NCBI GenBank assembly: GCA_025084515.1
Contig: JAJAGP010000084.1
Location: forward strand, 863,635-927,634
Length of the DNA stretch: 64,000 bases
Direction: 5' to 3'
Origin: Ancistrus triradiatus
Lineage: Eukaryota; Chordata; Actinopteri; Siluriformes; Loricariidae
Both the position numbers and the translations under genes were made by a program. Shown one piece after another: positions 14,101 to 26,039 of the stretch. Below the pieces are notes generated by a model. The model had not been told where the DNA came from and ran no database searches. It saw only the letters and a program-made list of their open reading frames with translations. Position 1 is the stretch's first letter. Each line of letters begins with the position of its first letter.

Positions 14101-17100
14101 CAGTAATTCCTATCTTGGAATATTTTATGAATCTTGACACTCTTACCAAAAGCAAAAACCAGTGGAACGTTACCATGGGCAGGCCTACTCTTAAAACTAA
14201 ATGAAAATATCCATGGGTCACTTCTGAAAACCATACATAGTCTAGGATTAAGACAAATCCTGGTCTGGGTAACCAGATCGTGTTTAAGCTGTCTGCTCTG
14301 TCCTAGTTTATAGTTTATATTTTATGTTTATATTTATAATTATATATATTTGACATGTTACTCAGACTTTACCAATTAATAATGCGTTTCCACTCCCATT
14401 GAGAGAGACCGATAAATGTAATGATTCTTTACACATCACCTCATCTGTCCCATTACCTTGGCTTGATCCTTACCACTCCACCTCCTGCCATGTCTCCCCA
14501 TTCAGCTCTGGCTTTCCCTTTCCCAACAATTCGGAAGACAATATTCTGATCTTTTTTGTCATCCATTTCTCTCCTCAGTGATTGCTCTATCTATCCCATA
14601 TATGTCCAGCCAGCAGAAGGAGAGCAGGTGGAATCTGTGCTGGAGTGTGGTTTAGTGAAGGGCCATGCATACGGGGTTACTGCAGTCAGAAAGATCCGTG
14701 TGGGGGAGAGTCTACAAGCTGTTTGTGGATCAGCCCGGATGTACATGGTGTGCATGAGGAACCCATGGGGCACTGCAGACTGGACAGGGGCCTGGAGCCA
14801 AAGGTAATCAATCGTAGGGTAAGATTTTGAGGAACTAGCAATTATGTCATATTAGAGATATTATTATATTATACACATTAGACACATCACTTACTGTTCT
14901 CTGTGAGGTCATGTACCAAAGCAAAATACTGCACAAAAGTTCTGTAAACTGGAGTAAATAATGTAAACCTCTAGGATTAGCAGTTCATTTGATGGTTAAA
15001 TTAGAATCAGGTGTTTTCAATCAATGGGATGACAATCAGGTGTGAGTGGGCACCCTGTTTTGTTTAAAGAACAGGGATCTATCAAAGTCTGCTCTTCACA
15101 ACATGTTTGTGGAAGTGTATCATGGCACAAACAAAGGAGATTTCTGAGGAGCTCAGAAAGAGAATTGTTAATGCTCATCAGGCTGGAAAAAGTTACAAAA
15201 CCATCTCTAAAGAGCTTGGACTTCACCAATCCACAGTCAGACAGATTGTGTACAAATGGAGGAAATTCAAGACCATTGTTACCCTCCCCAGGAGTGGGCG
15301 ACCAACAAATATCACTCCAAGAGCAAGGCGTGTAATAGTCGGCGAGGTCACAAAGGACCCAAGGGTAACTTCTAAGCAACTGAAGGCCTCTCTCCATTGG
15401 CTAATGTTAATGTTCATGAGTCCACCATCAGAAGAACACTGAACAACAATGGTGTGCATGACAGGGTTGTAAGGAGAAAGCCACTGCTCTCCAAAAAGAA
15501 CATTGCTGCTTGTCTGTCGTTTGCTAAAGATCAGATGGACAAGCCAGAAGGCTACTGGAAGAATGTTTTGTGGACCGATGAGACCAAAATAGAACATTTT
15601 GGTTTAAAAGAAAAGCTTTATGTTTGGAGAAAGGAAAACACTGAATTCCAGTATAAGAACCTTATCCCATCTGTGAAACATGGTGGTGGTAGTATCATGG
15701 TTTGGGCCTGTTTTGCTGTTTGGCCAGGATGGCTTGCCATCATTGATGGAACAATGAATTCTGAATTATACTAGAGAAATCTAAAGGAAAATTTCAGGAC
15801 ATCTGTTCATGAGCTGAATCTCAAGAGAAGGTGGGTCATGCAGCAAGACAACGACCATAAACACACAAGTCGTTCTACCAAAGAATGGTTACAGAAGAAT
15901 AAAGACAATATTTTGGAATGACCAAGTCAAAGTCCTGACCTTAATCCAATGGAAATGTTGTGGAAGGACCTGAAGCCAGAAGTTAATGTGAGGAAACCCA
16001 CCAACATCCCAGAGCTGAAGCTGTTCTGTACGGAGGAATGGGCTAAAATTCCTCCAAGCCGGTGTGCAGGACTGATCAACAGTTACAATAAACGTTTAGT
16101 TGCAGTTATTGCTGCACGGGGGGGTCACACCAGATACTGAAAGCAAAGGTTCACATACTTTTGCCACTCACTAATATGTAATATTGGATAATTTTCCTCA
16201 ATAAATAAATGACCAAGTGTAATATTTTTGTCTCATTTGTTTAACTTGGTTCTCTTTATCTACTTTTAGGACTTGTGTGAAAATCAGATGATGTGTTAGG
16301 TCATATTTATGCAGAAATATAGAAAATTCTAAAGGGTTCACAAACTTTCAAGCACCACTGTATACGTGTTTAATTGGGTATTACTTAAAAATATTAATTA
16401 CTGTAATCTTATTTTAATCTATTCTTATTGAGTTGGAAAGACAAATATAACATTATTGAATATTTTGGTGGCACCTGCAGGTCCCATCAGTGCGAGCAGG
16501 TGGGTCGCAGTGAGCGAGAGAGGATGGGGCTCATCGTCAGAGATGTGGGCGAGTTTTGGTAATAAAGACTTTCTTATTAATTTTCTTTTTTTCATGGGAA
16601 TAGTATTTTCAAGATAATTGGGATAACACATTACTCTGTTGTGAATGGGTTTTTAATAGTGACAGTGCATTTTCTGAAATTAGAATGTGAGTCATGCTGG
16701 TCCAAACATGCTTATAATTCTCAGAGCAAATAAATGTTTTCAATATATTTATGTCTAATACTCATTTGAAAACCTCAACCATTACACTTTAATAAAAAGG
16801 TCTATAGGTGGAAGAGTTCCAGTTACTTGCACTTTTTTGCCTTTTAAAAAAAACAAAACAAGATTTTTTGTGATACCACCTGTGATCAAACCCACAAAAT
16901 GATGGGGTTATTACTTAATAATAAAATGTTCCCTTTGAAAAATTAGCCCTAATTTTAAATTGACAGATTAAACAGACATGGAACTGTATTCCTATAGACA
17001 TTGACCTCCATTATAAGTGAGTTCTGAGTAGATCTTGCCTTTTTTCGTTAATGGGTAATGTGTGGAAATTATGGTGCATAGTAATCCCAAACCTAACAGA

Positions 17101-20100
17101 TGTGTTTGATAGAGACGAGGTTGAATAATTGTGTAATGTTCTAACCATTAAACCTTACCAAAGATTTATTGCTGTTTACTTTATATATTGGACAACCATT
17201 GCGTGTCTCCTTTCTCAGGATGGCGTTTGAAGACTTCTGCCACCACTTCACAGATATTGTGGTGTGCAGATTGGTAGAGCGATGCCTGTTCTGGCCATGG
17301 GGTCACTGGAGAGAAGTGTGCTGCCATGGAGAGTGGAGTCTTGCTCCTCTTGATCCAAAAACTCCAACTGCTTCCCAAACCTCCAGCATCCAGACAGCTT
17401 CCTCTAGTCTCCAGTGGTCATGTCCCGCTACTGTTCTGAGAGGGGATAGAAAAGAAGAGAGGCTAGGTGAAAGGCAGGCGTGTGGGAGACCGGACCATGC
17501 AATGAAAGAGAGGAAAGACAAGCATGAACATAAATCTGGGCCAATGCAAGAAAGGCAAAGGATGCAGAAGAAAAAAGAGGAGTTTCAGACAAGAGAGGAA
17601 ACAAATGCAGAGGAGGGATGGGTGAGAGAGATGGACAGAACCAGTAGATGTGGAGGATGTATTAATAACAGGGAGACATTTCTTCGTAACCCTCAGGTAG
17701 AGCAACTTTTCACTGCTGTCACCTACATATCAGAGAACAGGTGTTTGTTTTTTTTAAAGAAAAATATCTACCAACAACAAAACATTAAACAAAAAGCATG
17801 TCATTAATGTGGCTCAGTGGCAATAACAGGCTGCTGGAAAAGGCAGTTCCAGGTAGAGTTCACAAAGTGGTACATTAACAGAATGCTGTGATAGGCCGGT
17901 GCCCTATCCTGGGTGTATCTCTGTCCAGACTCCCCCATAAACCTGACCAGGATATGTAGTAGTAGTAGTAGTAGTAAAACAGGATGTTTTGCTTAACATT
18001 AACTCTGAGCTGAAAGTGATGTAATTATTTTTCTGAGAGTATTGTCATTGCTTGACGATCTCTAAATTGTTATAAGATATAGGGTACATTGTACTGTATA
18101 AAACTCTGATATTGTAAGTTGAATCTCTTGTTTTCATCTTTATTCTTTCGTTCTCCATCAGTTCATGTTTGATTTGCAAGGAGAGCGGGATGAGGTGCTC
18201 ATATGCCTTCAACAAGAGGACAGAAGAATGAAAAGAAGGGAGGGAGGAGGTGAAAATCTTCCAATCGGCTTTGAGGTGCTGAGGGTGAGAGCCTAAACCT
18301 GAACAATCCTAAACAGTCACATAATTAGTGGTGCAAATTCTGTCAAAAACAGTAGCAGCAACATTATTTAAGACTAAAGTCAAGTATTGCTGAGTAGCTT
18401 GTGCTACAATGTTTTTTTTTATTTCTATTTACCCTGTTATTCTTTTATATAGCAACAGTGAAGAGTTTTGGACCACTAACTGTTTCTGTCCTAAATCTAA
18501 ATGATGTTCAACAAGTCCAAATCCAAATAGGAAGCTGTGAGAGTAGAAACTGATTGTGATTCAGATCTACACTTCTGCTTGCAAGCTTAGTTCTTTGGTT
18601 TCAGGGTGTCTGGCACATATTTCTCCGAGATTTAACTACGCACACAAGGCCAGATCTTAGTGTTTCAGTGTCCTGGCTTCTTATTGGAGGAATGAGCTGC
18701 CCACACTGGTCTGCACAGCCCAGTTTCTTTCTTCTTTCTGCAGCAGTCTGAAGACTCCTTTTCGAACAATACCTAAGATAATGACTCTCCTGTCCTGTAC
18801 ACTTTTATTCTACTTCTTCTGTTATTCGTATCAAATTGAAGATTTGTTTTTAATCTCTGGTTAGCATTAGTCTATAGCCTGAGTTGTTGTGAACAGCAAT
18901 TCACAAATGAATACTTCTAGATTATTCTCATACTTGCATCTCGGCACATTTGATTGTACAGATTTGTAATCTGCTCATGGATGAGTATATCTGCTGAATT
19001 ATTAAATATACAAAGCCATATCAGAAAAACGTTGGGACAGTATGGAAAATATATGCAGTGTTTCTTACATTTACTTTGACTTTTATTTCATTGCAGACAG
19101 CATGAACCCAAGATATTTCATGATTTGTGAGGTCAACTTCATTTCATTTGTTAACAAACATCCATTCCTGCATTTCAGACCTGCAACACATAAAGATGGG
19201 TTGATTATTCATTTATTACGTTGTAATGTTGCCATTCCTTCTCACAACACTTAAAAGACTTTTAACACCAAGGATGCTAAACCATGAAGTGTTTATGCAT
19301 GTGGTTTTGCATTGTTTTGTAAAATGCATGGACATTTGTGTAAAAGATGTCATATGTTGCTCTAAAATCTGCATTAATGTGACTGTAAATGACCTTTGCC
19401 AAGGGCACTGACACAACCCTATACCACGAAACAGCCTGGCTTTTGGACTTGTGGCTGATAAATGTCTGAATGGTCCTTTTCGTCTTTGGTTCAGTGCAAA
19501 TGGTGACCATTTCTTCCAAAAACGATATTGATTGGTCTGACCACAATACATGTTTCCACTGTGTGATGGTCCATCCCAGATGCCTCTGACAAACTGGAGA
19601 TCCTCCGCCCACCTTTGTTCCTCAAAGACACAGGATACTGGATACTGCTTTTGTACCAACATTACAATCTCCAGTTGACATCACCTGTTTGAAATCACAT
19701 CATTATTTTATTTATTACTATTATTTTTTCATTTCCTCACTATCCATAAATTGCCCCCGTCCAAAGGTTTTTGGACTGTGTTGCAGGCCTGAAATGCAGG
19801 AGTGGATGTATATTAACAAATTAAATCAAGTTGACCAGACAAAATATGAAATATCTAGGATTCATACAGTCTGAGATGAAATCAAAGTCAAAGTAAATGT
19901 AAAACACACTTTTTTCCCCCCTTTTTTGCATTTTCCATACTCTCCTAACGTTTTCTGATTTGGGGTTGTAAAATGGAAATATTCAGGCTGTAAAATTGGT
20001 TTGTGAAATTAGTTTGAGCATATCCTGACTAATTTGTCCTGTTTAAATCTCACAATTATCCAGCGAATGAACGATCACCTATTACCTGATGGTAGGTTAG

Positions 20101-21683
20101 AAGTGAAGATTACCTTTCAGAATCCCTTCACAATGTGTTTGCAGTCTTTTTACCACAACAAAATCTCCTGACTCTTCTCTCTCGAAGGTCGAGGTGAACC
20201 GTGTGAGTAGGGTGCAGTGCTTTAGTGAGCAAGCAGCCAGCTCTGTCTACATGGACTCGCGCAGCATTACCCTGCGTGTAACCCTTGAACCTGGCCGATA
20301 TGCCCTCCTCCCTACCACCTTCCAGCCTGGAGCCACGGGCCGCTTCCTGCTGCGCCTCTTCTCAAGCACACGTATCCAACTCAGGTGAGATCCATGTAGG
20401 CCTGTTCAAATGTCTGAAGCCTGATTCTAATCCAGGGTTATAATCCCATCTCTGCCAAACTGCCACTGTTAGGTCTTTCAGCAAAGTGGCAATTACTTGG
20501 ATTGTATCAGTTGCAAGTCACTCTGGATGAGTGTGTCTGTTAAATGGCTATATGACTAAATGTCAACAGTATCCTCAATTTGTAACAAAACACTTCTTTT
20601 CTAGATAACTAAGAACATACCATTGCCTTGAAAATAAATTGCATTGCATTGCAAGGCAGGTCTCGGAACACTTCAGCTAAAACATTAGTTAGACTTAACT
20701 GTATCTATAGGCATTATACAGTAATATAGATAAGCGTTTATCCATCAGCAAATAATATATTGTTTTTTTTTTTATTTTTTTATAAAACTGTGACATTCCT
20801 CCATTCAGCATTCATCTGTCTACCAAACTGACAGTTAGGAGACTACATAGTTCACCACTATACACTGTTTCTCTAGGGAACTGATGGAGGAGCTGCCCGT
20901 TACGTCTTTGTGGTCTTGTTGTGTGCCGCAGCCGTGTGCTGTTACCACAGTGCACTTGCACAGGGCTTCTTCACTCAGTAAGCCAAAGCAGCCTGGTTAG
21001 TATCAATGAAGGACTGGTTCTTTTTCTAAGAATATTCCATGCTAAAAACTAGATACAGTATTCCTTGCACTTCATTAGACATGTTCTGGTACATAGCATG
21101 TTTTGTGATACAATCAAGTATACTGAAATACACTCACCGGTTACTTTTTTAATACAGTACCTTTAATACAGTACACTCATTGTCAATTTTACCAGTTCCA
21201 CTTACCATTGAGAAACACTTTGCAGTTCTACAATTACAGGCTGTAGTCCATCTGTTTCTCTACCTACCCTGTTATTTCCCTTTATTCAGCAATGGTCAGG
21301 AGCCACAAAGGACCAGGTACTTTTTGGGTGGTGGACAATTCTCAGCACTGCAGTGACATTGATGTGGTACTGGTGTGCTATTGTGTGTTTTTCCAAAATG
21401 TCCAGCCACCAACATCCTGGTAGCATCCTGTGAGCACTGAGGAAGGATTAGAGGATGACTAACACAAACTGCAGCAACAGATGAGCTACTGTCTCTGACT
21501 TTAAATCTACAAGGTGGAGCAATATGGTAGATGTGTCTAATAGAGAGCACAGTGAGTGAACACAGATCACCCTGTGGGGGTCAGAGTACAGGGGATTGAC
21601 GAAGTATGTAGAGAAACAGATGGAATACAATCAGTAATTGTAGAATTATAAAATGTACAGTGAGTGTAGAAGCATAAAAAACA

Positions 21684-21732
<49 letters not shown>

Positions 21733-22221
21733 TTATTTATTTATTGCCACTGTATTATCCACCGTTGTATTACGACAATAAGCAAAATAAAGCCCTAAAA
21801 TGCTGTTTGTCTCACTGTTCCTTCTCTTTCTCAGCTCCAGATGTCTATGCTGTGATTAAGTGTGAGGACGCTACTGTACGGACGCATGTCTTTAAAAAAG
21901 ACAGAAGTCCTGAATTTAACACTAAGGCAATTTTCTACAGGAGGAGACCTAAGACCAAACTTTACATAGCGGTGAGATGTGGTTTTCACAACAGTACTCA
22001 TTACAGTGACAATAACATAGTACCATGGTCAGTAGTATGTGTTTATTTGCATCTAGCTTTGGAGAAGAGGATTGCTGTTTGACACCTTCCTGGGAGGAGC
22101 TTATTTTCAGACTGGGGCCAGTGAAAAAGGACGGAGCAGAGTGATTGAACTACAGGGTGGTCAGTCTCGTGGCTGCATCTATGTGGAGACTTGCTCCAGC
22201 CAGTGTCTGACTGACTTGTGA
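6522..22221 (+). CDS. capn5: Calpain-5-like cysteine protease, 12 coding exons
   Basis: Coding exons: 6522-6686, 9256-9387, 11178-11389, 13447-13639, 14610-14803, 16481-16558, 17219-17696, 18162-18284, 20188-20384, 20877-20995, 21835-21971, 22057-22221. All junctions are GT/AG and all phases agree, giving about 730 residues. It is a calcium-dependent cytosolic protease. Exon 2 holds the active-site block QGSLGNCWMVAA (Cys81). Exon 5 holds KGHAYGVT (His253) and RNPWG (Asn285), so the full catalytic triad of calpain-5 is present; calpain-6 lacks the Cys. Later exons give the C2-like beta-sandwich (FEDFCHHFTDIV, GGCINNRETF, LLPTTFQPG) and the final C2 domain (VYAVIKCED). There is no penta-EF-hand domain, as in calpain-5/6. 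The start at 6522 matches the usual position upstream of QNY. Exon 7 has about 80-90 extra Glu/Lys/Arg-rich residues between HGEWSL and GGCINN that mammalian calpain-5 lacks. Family assignment is very sure; orthology to capn5a/b is not resolved. Confidence 0.93.
7820..7881. repeat. (GA)n microsatellite
   Basis: About 30 uninterrupted GA dinucleotides lie in calpain intron 1. The Ser-Leu repeat proteins it would encode on the minus strand are artefacts. Confidence 0.95.
8414..8884. mobile_element. LTR-derived foldback element with 5-bp target duplication
   Basis: The left arm starts TGTCACATCGCAAACTGCGG at 8414. The right arm ends with its reverse complement, GTTTGCGATGTGACA, at 8884. Arms of about 110-135 bp are inverted copies, apart from a roughly 29-bp insertion in the left one. 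Flanks are atagg at 8409-8413 and 8885-8889, a perfect 5-bp duplication. From 8414 to about 8774 it looks like one ordinary LTR (TG...CA, a TATTTAAG box near 8508, a polyadenylation-like aattaaac near 8725); the remainder is an inverted partial copy of that LTR. No coding capacity. Confidence 0.75.
9479..9500. repeat. (AT)n microsatellite flanking a Tc1 element
   Basis: A pure AT run next to the left end of the transposon at 9506; the right end is also bordered by GT/AT repeats. Confidence 0.9.
9506..11064 (+). mobile_element. Tc1-like transposon with long IR/DR ends, calpain intron 2
   Basis: Left terminus CTCCTGATCAAAATCTTAAG and right terminus CTTAAGATTTTGATCAGGAG are inverted copies, and homology extends about 200 bp inward. 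A second inner copy of the motif (gatcaaaaatttaagacc near 9692, ggtcttaaacttttgatc near 10860) gives the IR/DR organisation of Sleeping-Beauty-type elements. The right flank is TA; the left flank is CA, probably a mutated TA. Length is 1559 bp. Confidence 0.9.
9793..10799 (+). pseudogene. Tc1 transposase, three catalytic residues kept but frameshifted
   Basis: The frame starts MAKAKKLTDFERGRIVE at 9793 with an N-terminal HTH. It continues as GRPKKISPAL after a one-base shift near 9930. FCDEKKFNLDG (first Asp) lies near 10230-10260, YQQDNAAVHSA (second Asp) near 10490-10525, and SPDLNPIENIWGW (Glu) near 10587-10625. It ends NGGATHY-stop at 10799. Further shifts near 10275 and at the G run near 10327 break the frame. 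This is the best-preserved full-length Tc1 transposase here, but it cannot be translated as is. Confidence 0.88.
11068..11141. repeat. (GT)n(AT)n microsatellite
   Basis: A GT run followed by an AT run between the Tc1 right end and calpain exon 3, close to the 3' splice site at 11177. Confidence 0.9.
11390..12465. other. Calpain intron 3, left part, unassigned
   Basis: AT-rich intronic DNA with no domain-bearing frame and no repeat that I recognise. Confidence 0.4.
12470..13388 (-). mobile_element. Internally deleted Tc1 element, calpain intron 3
   Basis: The left end reads TGGTGGAAAATAAGTATTTG. The right end is a decayed inverse (tgactaaatacttta). On the minus strand 12504-12872 encodes VFQHDNGPKHTARAT (second catalytic Asp) and SQSPGLNPIENLWRELK (Glu). 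12872-13349 holds pieces of the first half, including GIKSCSARRVP-type HTH remnants near 13150-13300 in broken frames. The region that should encode the N-terminus between about 13340 and the right end is missing. This is a dead copy. Confidence 0.8.
13640..14609. other. Calpain intron 4, no feature seen
   Basis: AT-rich intron with nothing recognisable except the pyrimidine-rich tract before the exon at 14610. Confidence 0.4.
14970..16360 (+). mobile_element. Tc1 transposon lacking its left terminal repeat, calpain intron 5
   Basis: The right terminal repeat (about 16145-16360, ending CAAGCACCACTG before TA) is complete. The left side begins near 14970 at what would be the inner edge of the left repeat, so that whole repeat is gone. 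The minus-strand copy at 40540-41615 is the same family and has lost the opposite end. Confidence 0.85.
15122..16140 (+). pseudogene. Tc1 transposase pseudogene
   Basis: Starts MAQTKEISEELRKRIVNAHQ (N-terminal HTH) at 15122, with SGRPTNITPRA near 15295. A frameshift falls near 15400. LWTDETKIEHFG (first Asp) lies near 15570-15605 and GGGSIMVWACFA near 15685-15715. A stop follows at 15772-15774. QQDNDHKHTS (second Asp) is near 15842-15875, and SQSPDLNPMEMLWKDLK (Glu) near 15926-15975. It ends RGGHTRY-stop at 16140. Catalytic residues remain but stops and shifts inactivate it. Confidence 0.87.
17880..17980. repeat. L2-type LINE tail fragment and (AGT)n run
   Basis: A gccctatcctgggtgtat-like stretch with ctgaccaggata is typical of fish L2 3' tails. 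It is followed by seven GTA/AGT triplets near 17956-17977. Confidence 0.5.
19011..19968 (-). mobile_element. TA-flanked Tc1/mariner-type element, calpain intron 8
   Basis: Left CAAAGCCATATCAGAAAAAC and right GTTTTCTGATTTGGGGTTG termini are inverted, with TA on both sides. An open frame on the minus strand (19216-19662) includes VFEEQRWAEDLQFV and ends SVVRRNGNITT, reminiscent of a transposase C-terminus, but catalytic motifs are not visible. It is a 958-bp deletion derivative of the family also found at 1419-4488. Confidence 0.7.
20405..20590. repeat. Dispersed fish SINE-like repeat
   Basis: Contains ccagggttataatcccatct, a decayed pol III B-box-like motif, and the tail caagtcactctggatgagtg. 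It matches the better-kept copy at 36340-36515. Confidence 0.5.
21185..21670. repeat. Foldback MITE, calpain intron 10
   Basis: Left arm (about 21190-21260, with tgtagtccatctgtttctct) and right arm (about 21600-21665, with agagaaacagatggaataca) are inverted copies. The centre has cagcactgcagtgacattga, a sequence I recognise from a common fish foldback repeat. No coding capacity. Confidence 0.55.
21681..21745. repeat. (CATA)n(TA)n(TTTA)n microsatellite
   Basis: Compound simple repeat just upstream of calpain exon 11. Confidence 0.95.
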
Positions 22222-22242
22222 TTACAATAGGACTGGTTTGTT

Positions 22243-22248
22243 AATAAA
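22243..22248 (+). promoter_or_regulatory. Polyadenylation signal of the calpain-5-like gene
   Basis: AATAAA lies 22 bases after the TGA stop, implying a very short 3' UTR if used. Confidence 0.55.
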
Positions 22249-22539
22249 TGCTGAGAATCAAGACAAAAAAACCCACATGGCACCAGACCACTGTAGTTTT
22301 GGTCAGAAGAACTCTTGGTTTGGTCACTTACATTGGAGGTATTATTCGCTGACTGTTCACGTGTAGGTCTTTTGTAGTGATTTAGGAAAAATGAATTAAA
22401 ACATTTCTTTTAAAATGGTTGGTAAGTACCAAAATGATTGGAACCACTGATAAAGAAGAGTAAAATGCTATTTAAACATGTTTTTTATAGTTAATTAGCT
22501 TTTATCTCACATGGAAGAGAGAAATTCAATATTTAGTTA

Positions 22540-22870
22540 AGTGTTCTAATTTTTCTAGACAGTTGAACCAGCTCATCTGGACACACGGTTTTGGTTGGAG
22601 AAACATTTTCTCACTTGTGTAAGTGACTTCTTCAGTCTCAGCTAGTTGGAACACATTTGCATTTCCATAATGATCGATACCAGTAACACTGAATAACAAT
22701 AGGACTGGTGATCAGTTTAATATGAAATTTGCCAGAGCCATTAATTACAATGGCCATGTGTTCTTTTCACATAAGATTGGGGAATAGCTGCAATACCGGG
22801 ATTGTAAGACGGTGACAGTCTGTACACTGAGGCCCCCTCCTCGGTTCAAGGATGGCCGTTCCCTTTCTTA
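22540..22870 (-). repeat. Retroelement 3' fragment
   Basis: The stretch with agttgaaccagctcatctgg, a gaaacattttctcac motif and a downstream gacttcttcagtctcagct is a recurrent fish retroelement tail, seen here in reverse. I cannot assign a clade with confidence; Penelope-like is possible. Confidence 0.35.
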
Positions 22871-23029
22871 GTTACACAACTCATGGATTGACTGAAGTCA
22901 TTTACTCCAAGGATCATGGTTTGAGATTTGCAGAAGTTAGTAATAATTTGGAGCCACCAATTCTCCAGATCTGCAATTAGATGCCAGAAGAAAGACTTTA
23001 TCCCATCTCCAAAGTAGACCGATTGTGGA

Positions 23030-23275
23030 GCTGGTGCCTAGCTGGCAACACGGTGCAAGGCAGGAACAACCCTAGACTGGGTGTCAATCCATTATAGGAC
23101 ACACACAGACAAAGGGGCATTTTGGAAACACCAATTAACCTAACATACATGTCTTTGGAATGTGGGAGGAAACCAGTGCAAACTTCACACAGCCGGAGCC
23201 CAGGGGTCGAACCAAGGATCTCCGATGTGTGAGGTGACAGTGCTTACCACTGCACCACCATGCCACCCCTTTGTT
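23030..23275. repeat. Dispersed non-LTR tail repeat
   Basis: Holds aattaacctaacatacatgt, gtgggaggaaaccagtg and tgcaccaccatgccaccc, hallmarks of a widespread fish LINE/SINE 3' tail. No coding capacity. Confidence 0.6.
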
Positions 23276-23279
23276 AAAA

Positions 23280-26030
23280 CAGATCATTTTATTTAACTTT
23301 GTTGAAAATTTACATTTCTCATGTATTTAGATTAAAGAAAATCACCAGTTTTACCCAAGAGCATCTTATGATGTTTCTGAATGATTTGGCTTTCTCAGTC
23401 TTCAAGGTCCCCCGTAAATGCTTTATGGGGTGAGACTCTGGAGGATAGTCCATGTCACATTTTCTCTAATTTCTCTGCTGATTATCTGATTTGTAGTGAA
23501 AAATATTCCATTATATTGATGACAAATGAAAGATGGAAGCATTTCACTAGTGGTTTCAGACATTTGGTACCCAGTGTAGGAATGGCTGAAAAAAGAAATA
23601 AATGAAAGAGTAAGGATGTCAAGTGAATCGGTTATAATGTAGATGCAATTTGGTTATGCATCCGCTTAAAGGAAAATGATCACTGCAAATGAATAGGCAG
23701 ACACTTTAACTGATCACCTCCTGACTCCAAGGGACATTTCTATCCTGACAGGAGTGGTCTAATTCACATAGACTGGTGTCATTGCCTCTGCTTTACTGAA
23801 AATATACCGATAGTATAAGATAGTTGTGTGTTAGAATTTAAGGTTGTGGACCACTAATCAGAAGGTTCTGATAAATGCTGTAAATGTCAAATTGAATTCC
23901 AGTTACCTTGTTATTGGCCAGAATTTCAGCTGGCATAAGTAGGGTTAATACACAGCTGAAATATCAGTGATGAAACACCATTGACACACATTTTTAGGAG
24001 TGTGACACACCTGCTGACAGAAAGGAGACAGTCTTGAAGACAGAAAAAACGTGGTAACGTTACGTTTGTTTACGATATCGATGTTTCAATTTTTCATAAA
24101 AGATACAAAGATAAGAATTACCGTATTGTACAGGAGTGTACTAAATGTTTACACGTTGTTTTTTAATTGATATCATTAATTAAAATAAAACACTGCATAG
24201 TATCTAAACTACTACGTGACTATGGCAATGTCCGATCGAGATCCATTTCGGTCAACTTCCTGTATCACAGAATGTAATGCAGACGTTAAACAGCTGTGGT
24301 CTGGCCCCCAAGTGTTAAACAATACAAGTGTTAGCATAATAAGTTTGACTTGTACATGAACCCTAATTTGGATAATTGCTCAGATACACTACCTGTCAAA
24401 TATAGTAAGACGCTGCATGTACCTTGTTTTCCAGTGTAATGTCTGAACGACAGACACACCCCAGAATTGTGCAACTCTCTGTTACACTCTCAGGTATTGA
24501 CAGGCATTGTCTTGTTTTTCTAATATGTGCCAGGGTAACCCGAGAATGGAAATGTTAAATCGAAAAAAAAAATGTGTGTGTGTGTGTGTATATGTATATG
24601 TATATATGTATGAATATGAATGTGTGTGTATATATATGGAATTAAATTAAATAAGGTAAGATAAAATAAGCATAAGCATATATATTGGGATTACTTACGG
24701 TGTTTTAGCACATAGGTGTAATTGCATCAGCTTCGAATAACAAAATGCAGTACGTTTCAAACGTTTTGAGAAACAGTTTTTTTTTTTTTTTTTTTGCTCT
24801 ATGTAGCATTTCTGATAAAAGTTTGTGAGAAATTGTAGAAAAACGTAATCAAGAACTGAATACAGTCTTCATGAGTGCCTTATGGTAGGTGAAATGTATG
24901 CTCTGCTTGGTGAGTGACAGATGTCTGTTTTTGTCATGTTCTATAAGAACTTTACCTTATTCATGGTACTTTCCTTTCCCCTACTGGCGGTTTAGAGTAA
25001 TTCGTATTTTTTTTTGGTTAATTCCAGCTGTTGTTTGATTGGTTAATTTAATCACATGATGTCGCCTGGTCACAGTTCATACTCAAAGTCTTATAAAGAA
25101 GTCATTAGACGTTATTTCCCATACGATAAGCTTCCAGCTGTTGCGTCATACTCTTCTGTTGTTTGTGCCTTGGAAAAGTATCGCGTGTAAGTTGTATTTA
25201 TGTTATATTTAATTACTTATGTTTACAGCTACGTTTACAAGGAAATCCTGCCAGTTATGTACGATGTATGATGTTCTTTAAATAGCATTCAGTAGTCTAC
25301 ATGAGGCTTTTTTCTGTATCATTTCAATTTAAAAAAATTGTTTCATGAGAAATTAAGAAAACAGTAAAGATTATTTAACTTTACTCCACTCTTTGTCTTT
25401 TTCATGCAACTTGTTAGCTATCTGTCAATTTGTGTAAAGATCTAAAATATATTAATGGTCTGGACGACAGAGGGTGAAAAGTGAAACCACTACATGTCTG
25501 ATGCCCTCTAGTGACTGGCTGCAGTACAACTTTTAACCTAGTTAAAAGTTTTCATTTCAAATTACACATCGGACATTTTTTCTGGCAACTGTATTCTGTC
25601 AGTTCTATAAGCTACAATCACGTTAGTATCTCTCCCAGTATTTTTCTTTTTGATGAATGGGTTTTATGGAAGTTATTTGGTCATACTTAAAGGGGTGTGG
25701 TGATAAGGTGATTGACATCTATGGCTGTGTTGATTGACAGCTTATTTTGACGATCACAGGACATGAACGCACTCTTAAGCCAGGCATTCATTGTGATTTT
25801 GGAAATCTTATTCTTTGGTGATACCTCATACTGCACATTTGAATCATTCATCGTGTAAGGACAAATCCTGTGATTTATATGCTGACACTGTACAAAAATA
25901 GTCGGTCCGACGGACATGATAAATCTAAGAAGATGATAAATCTAAGAATGAAACTAAAGTCATAGAGTCATACTTCAAATAAAATGTGAAATATGCACAT
26001 TGGCATTAAGTAGTCCGATACACAGAGTCA
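23280..26030. other. Intergenic stretch between the calpain and first TMEM272-like gene
   Basis: No coding exon is recognised. A TTATAAAG box near 25091, followed about 95 bases later by a GTAAGT 5' splice-like site near 25188, could be a non-coding first exon of the TMEM272-like gene; that is only a guess. Simple GT/AT repeats lie near 24570-24640 and a T run near 24777-24795. Confidence 0.3.
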
Positions 26031-26039
26031 CTCTAGGTA

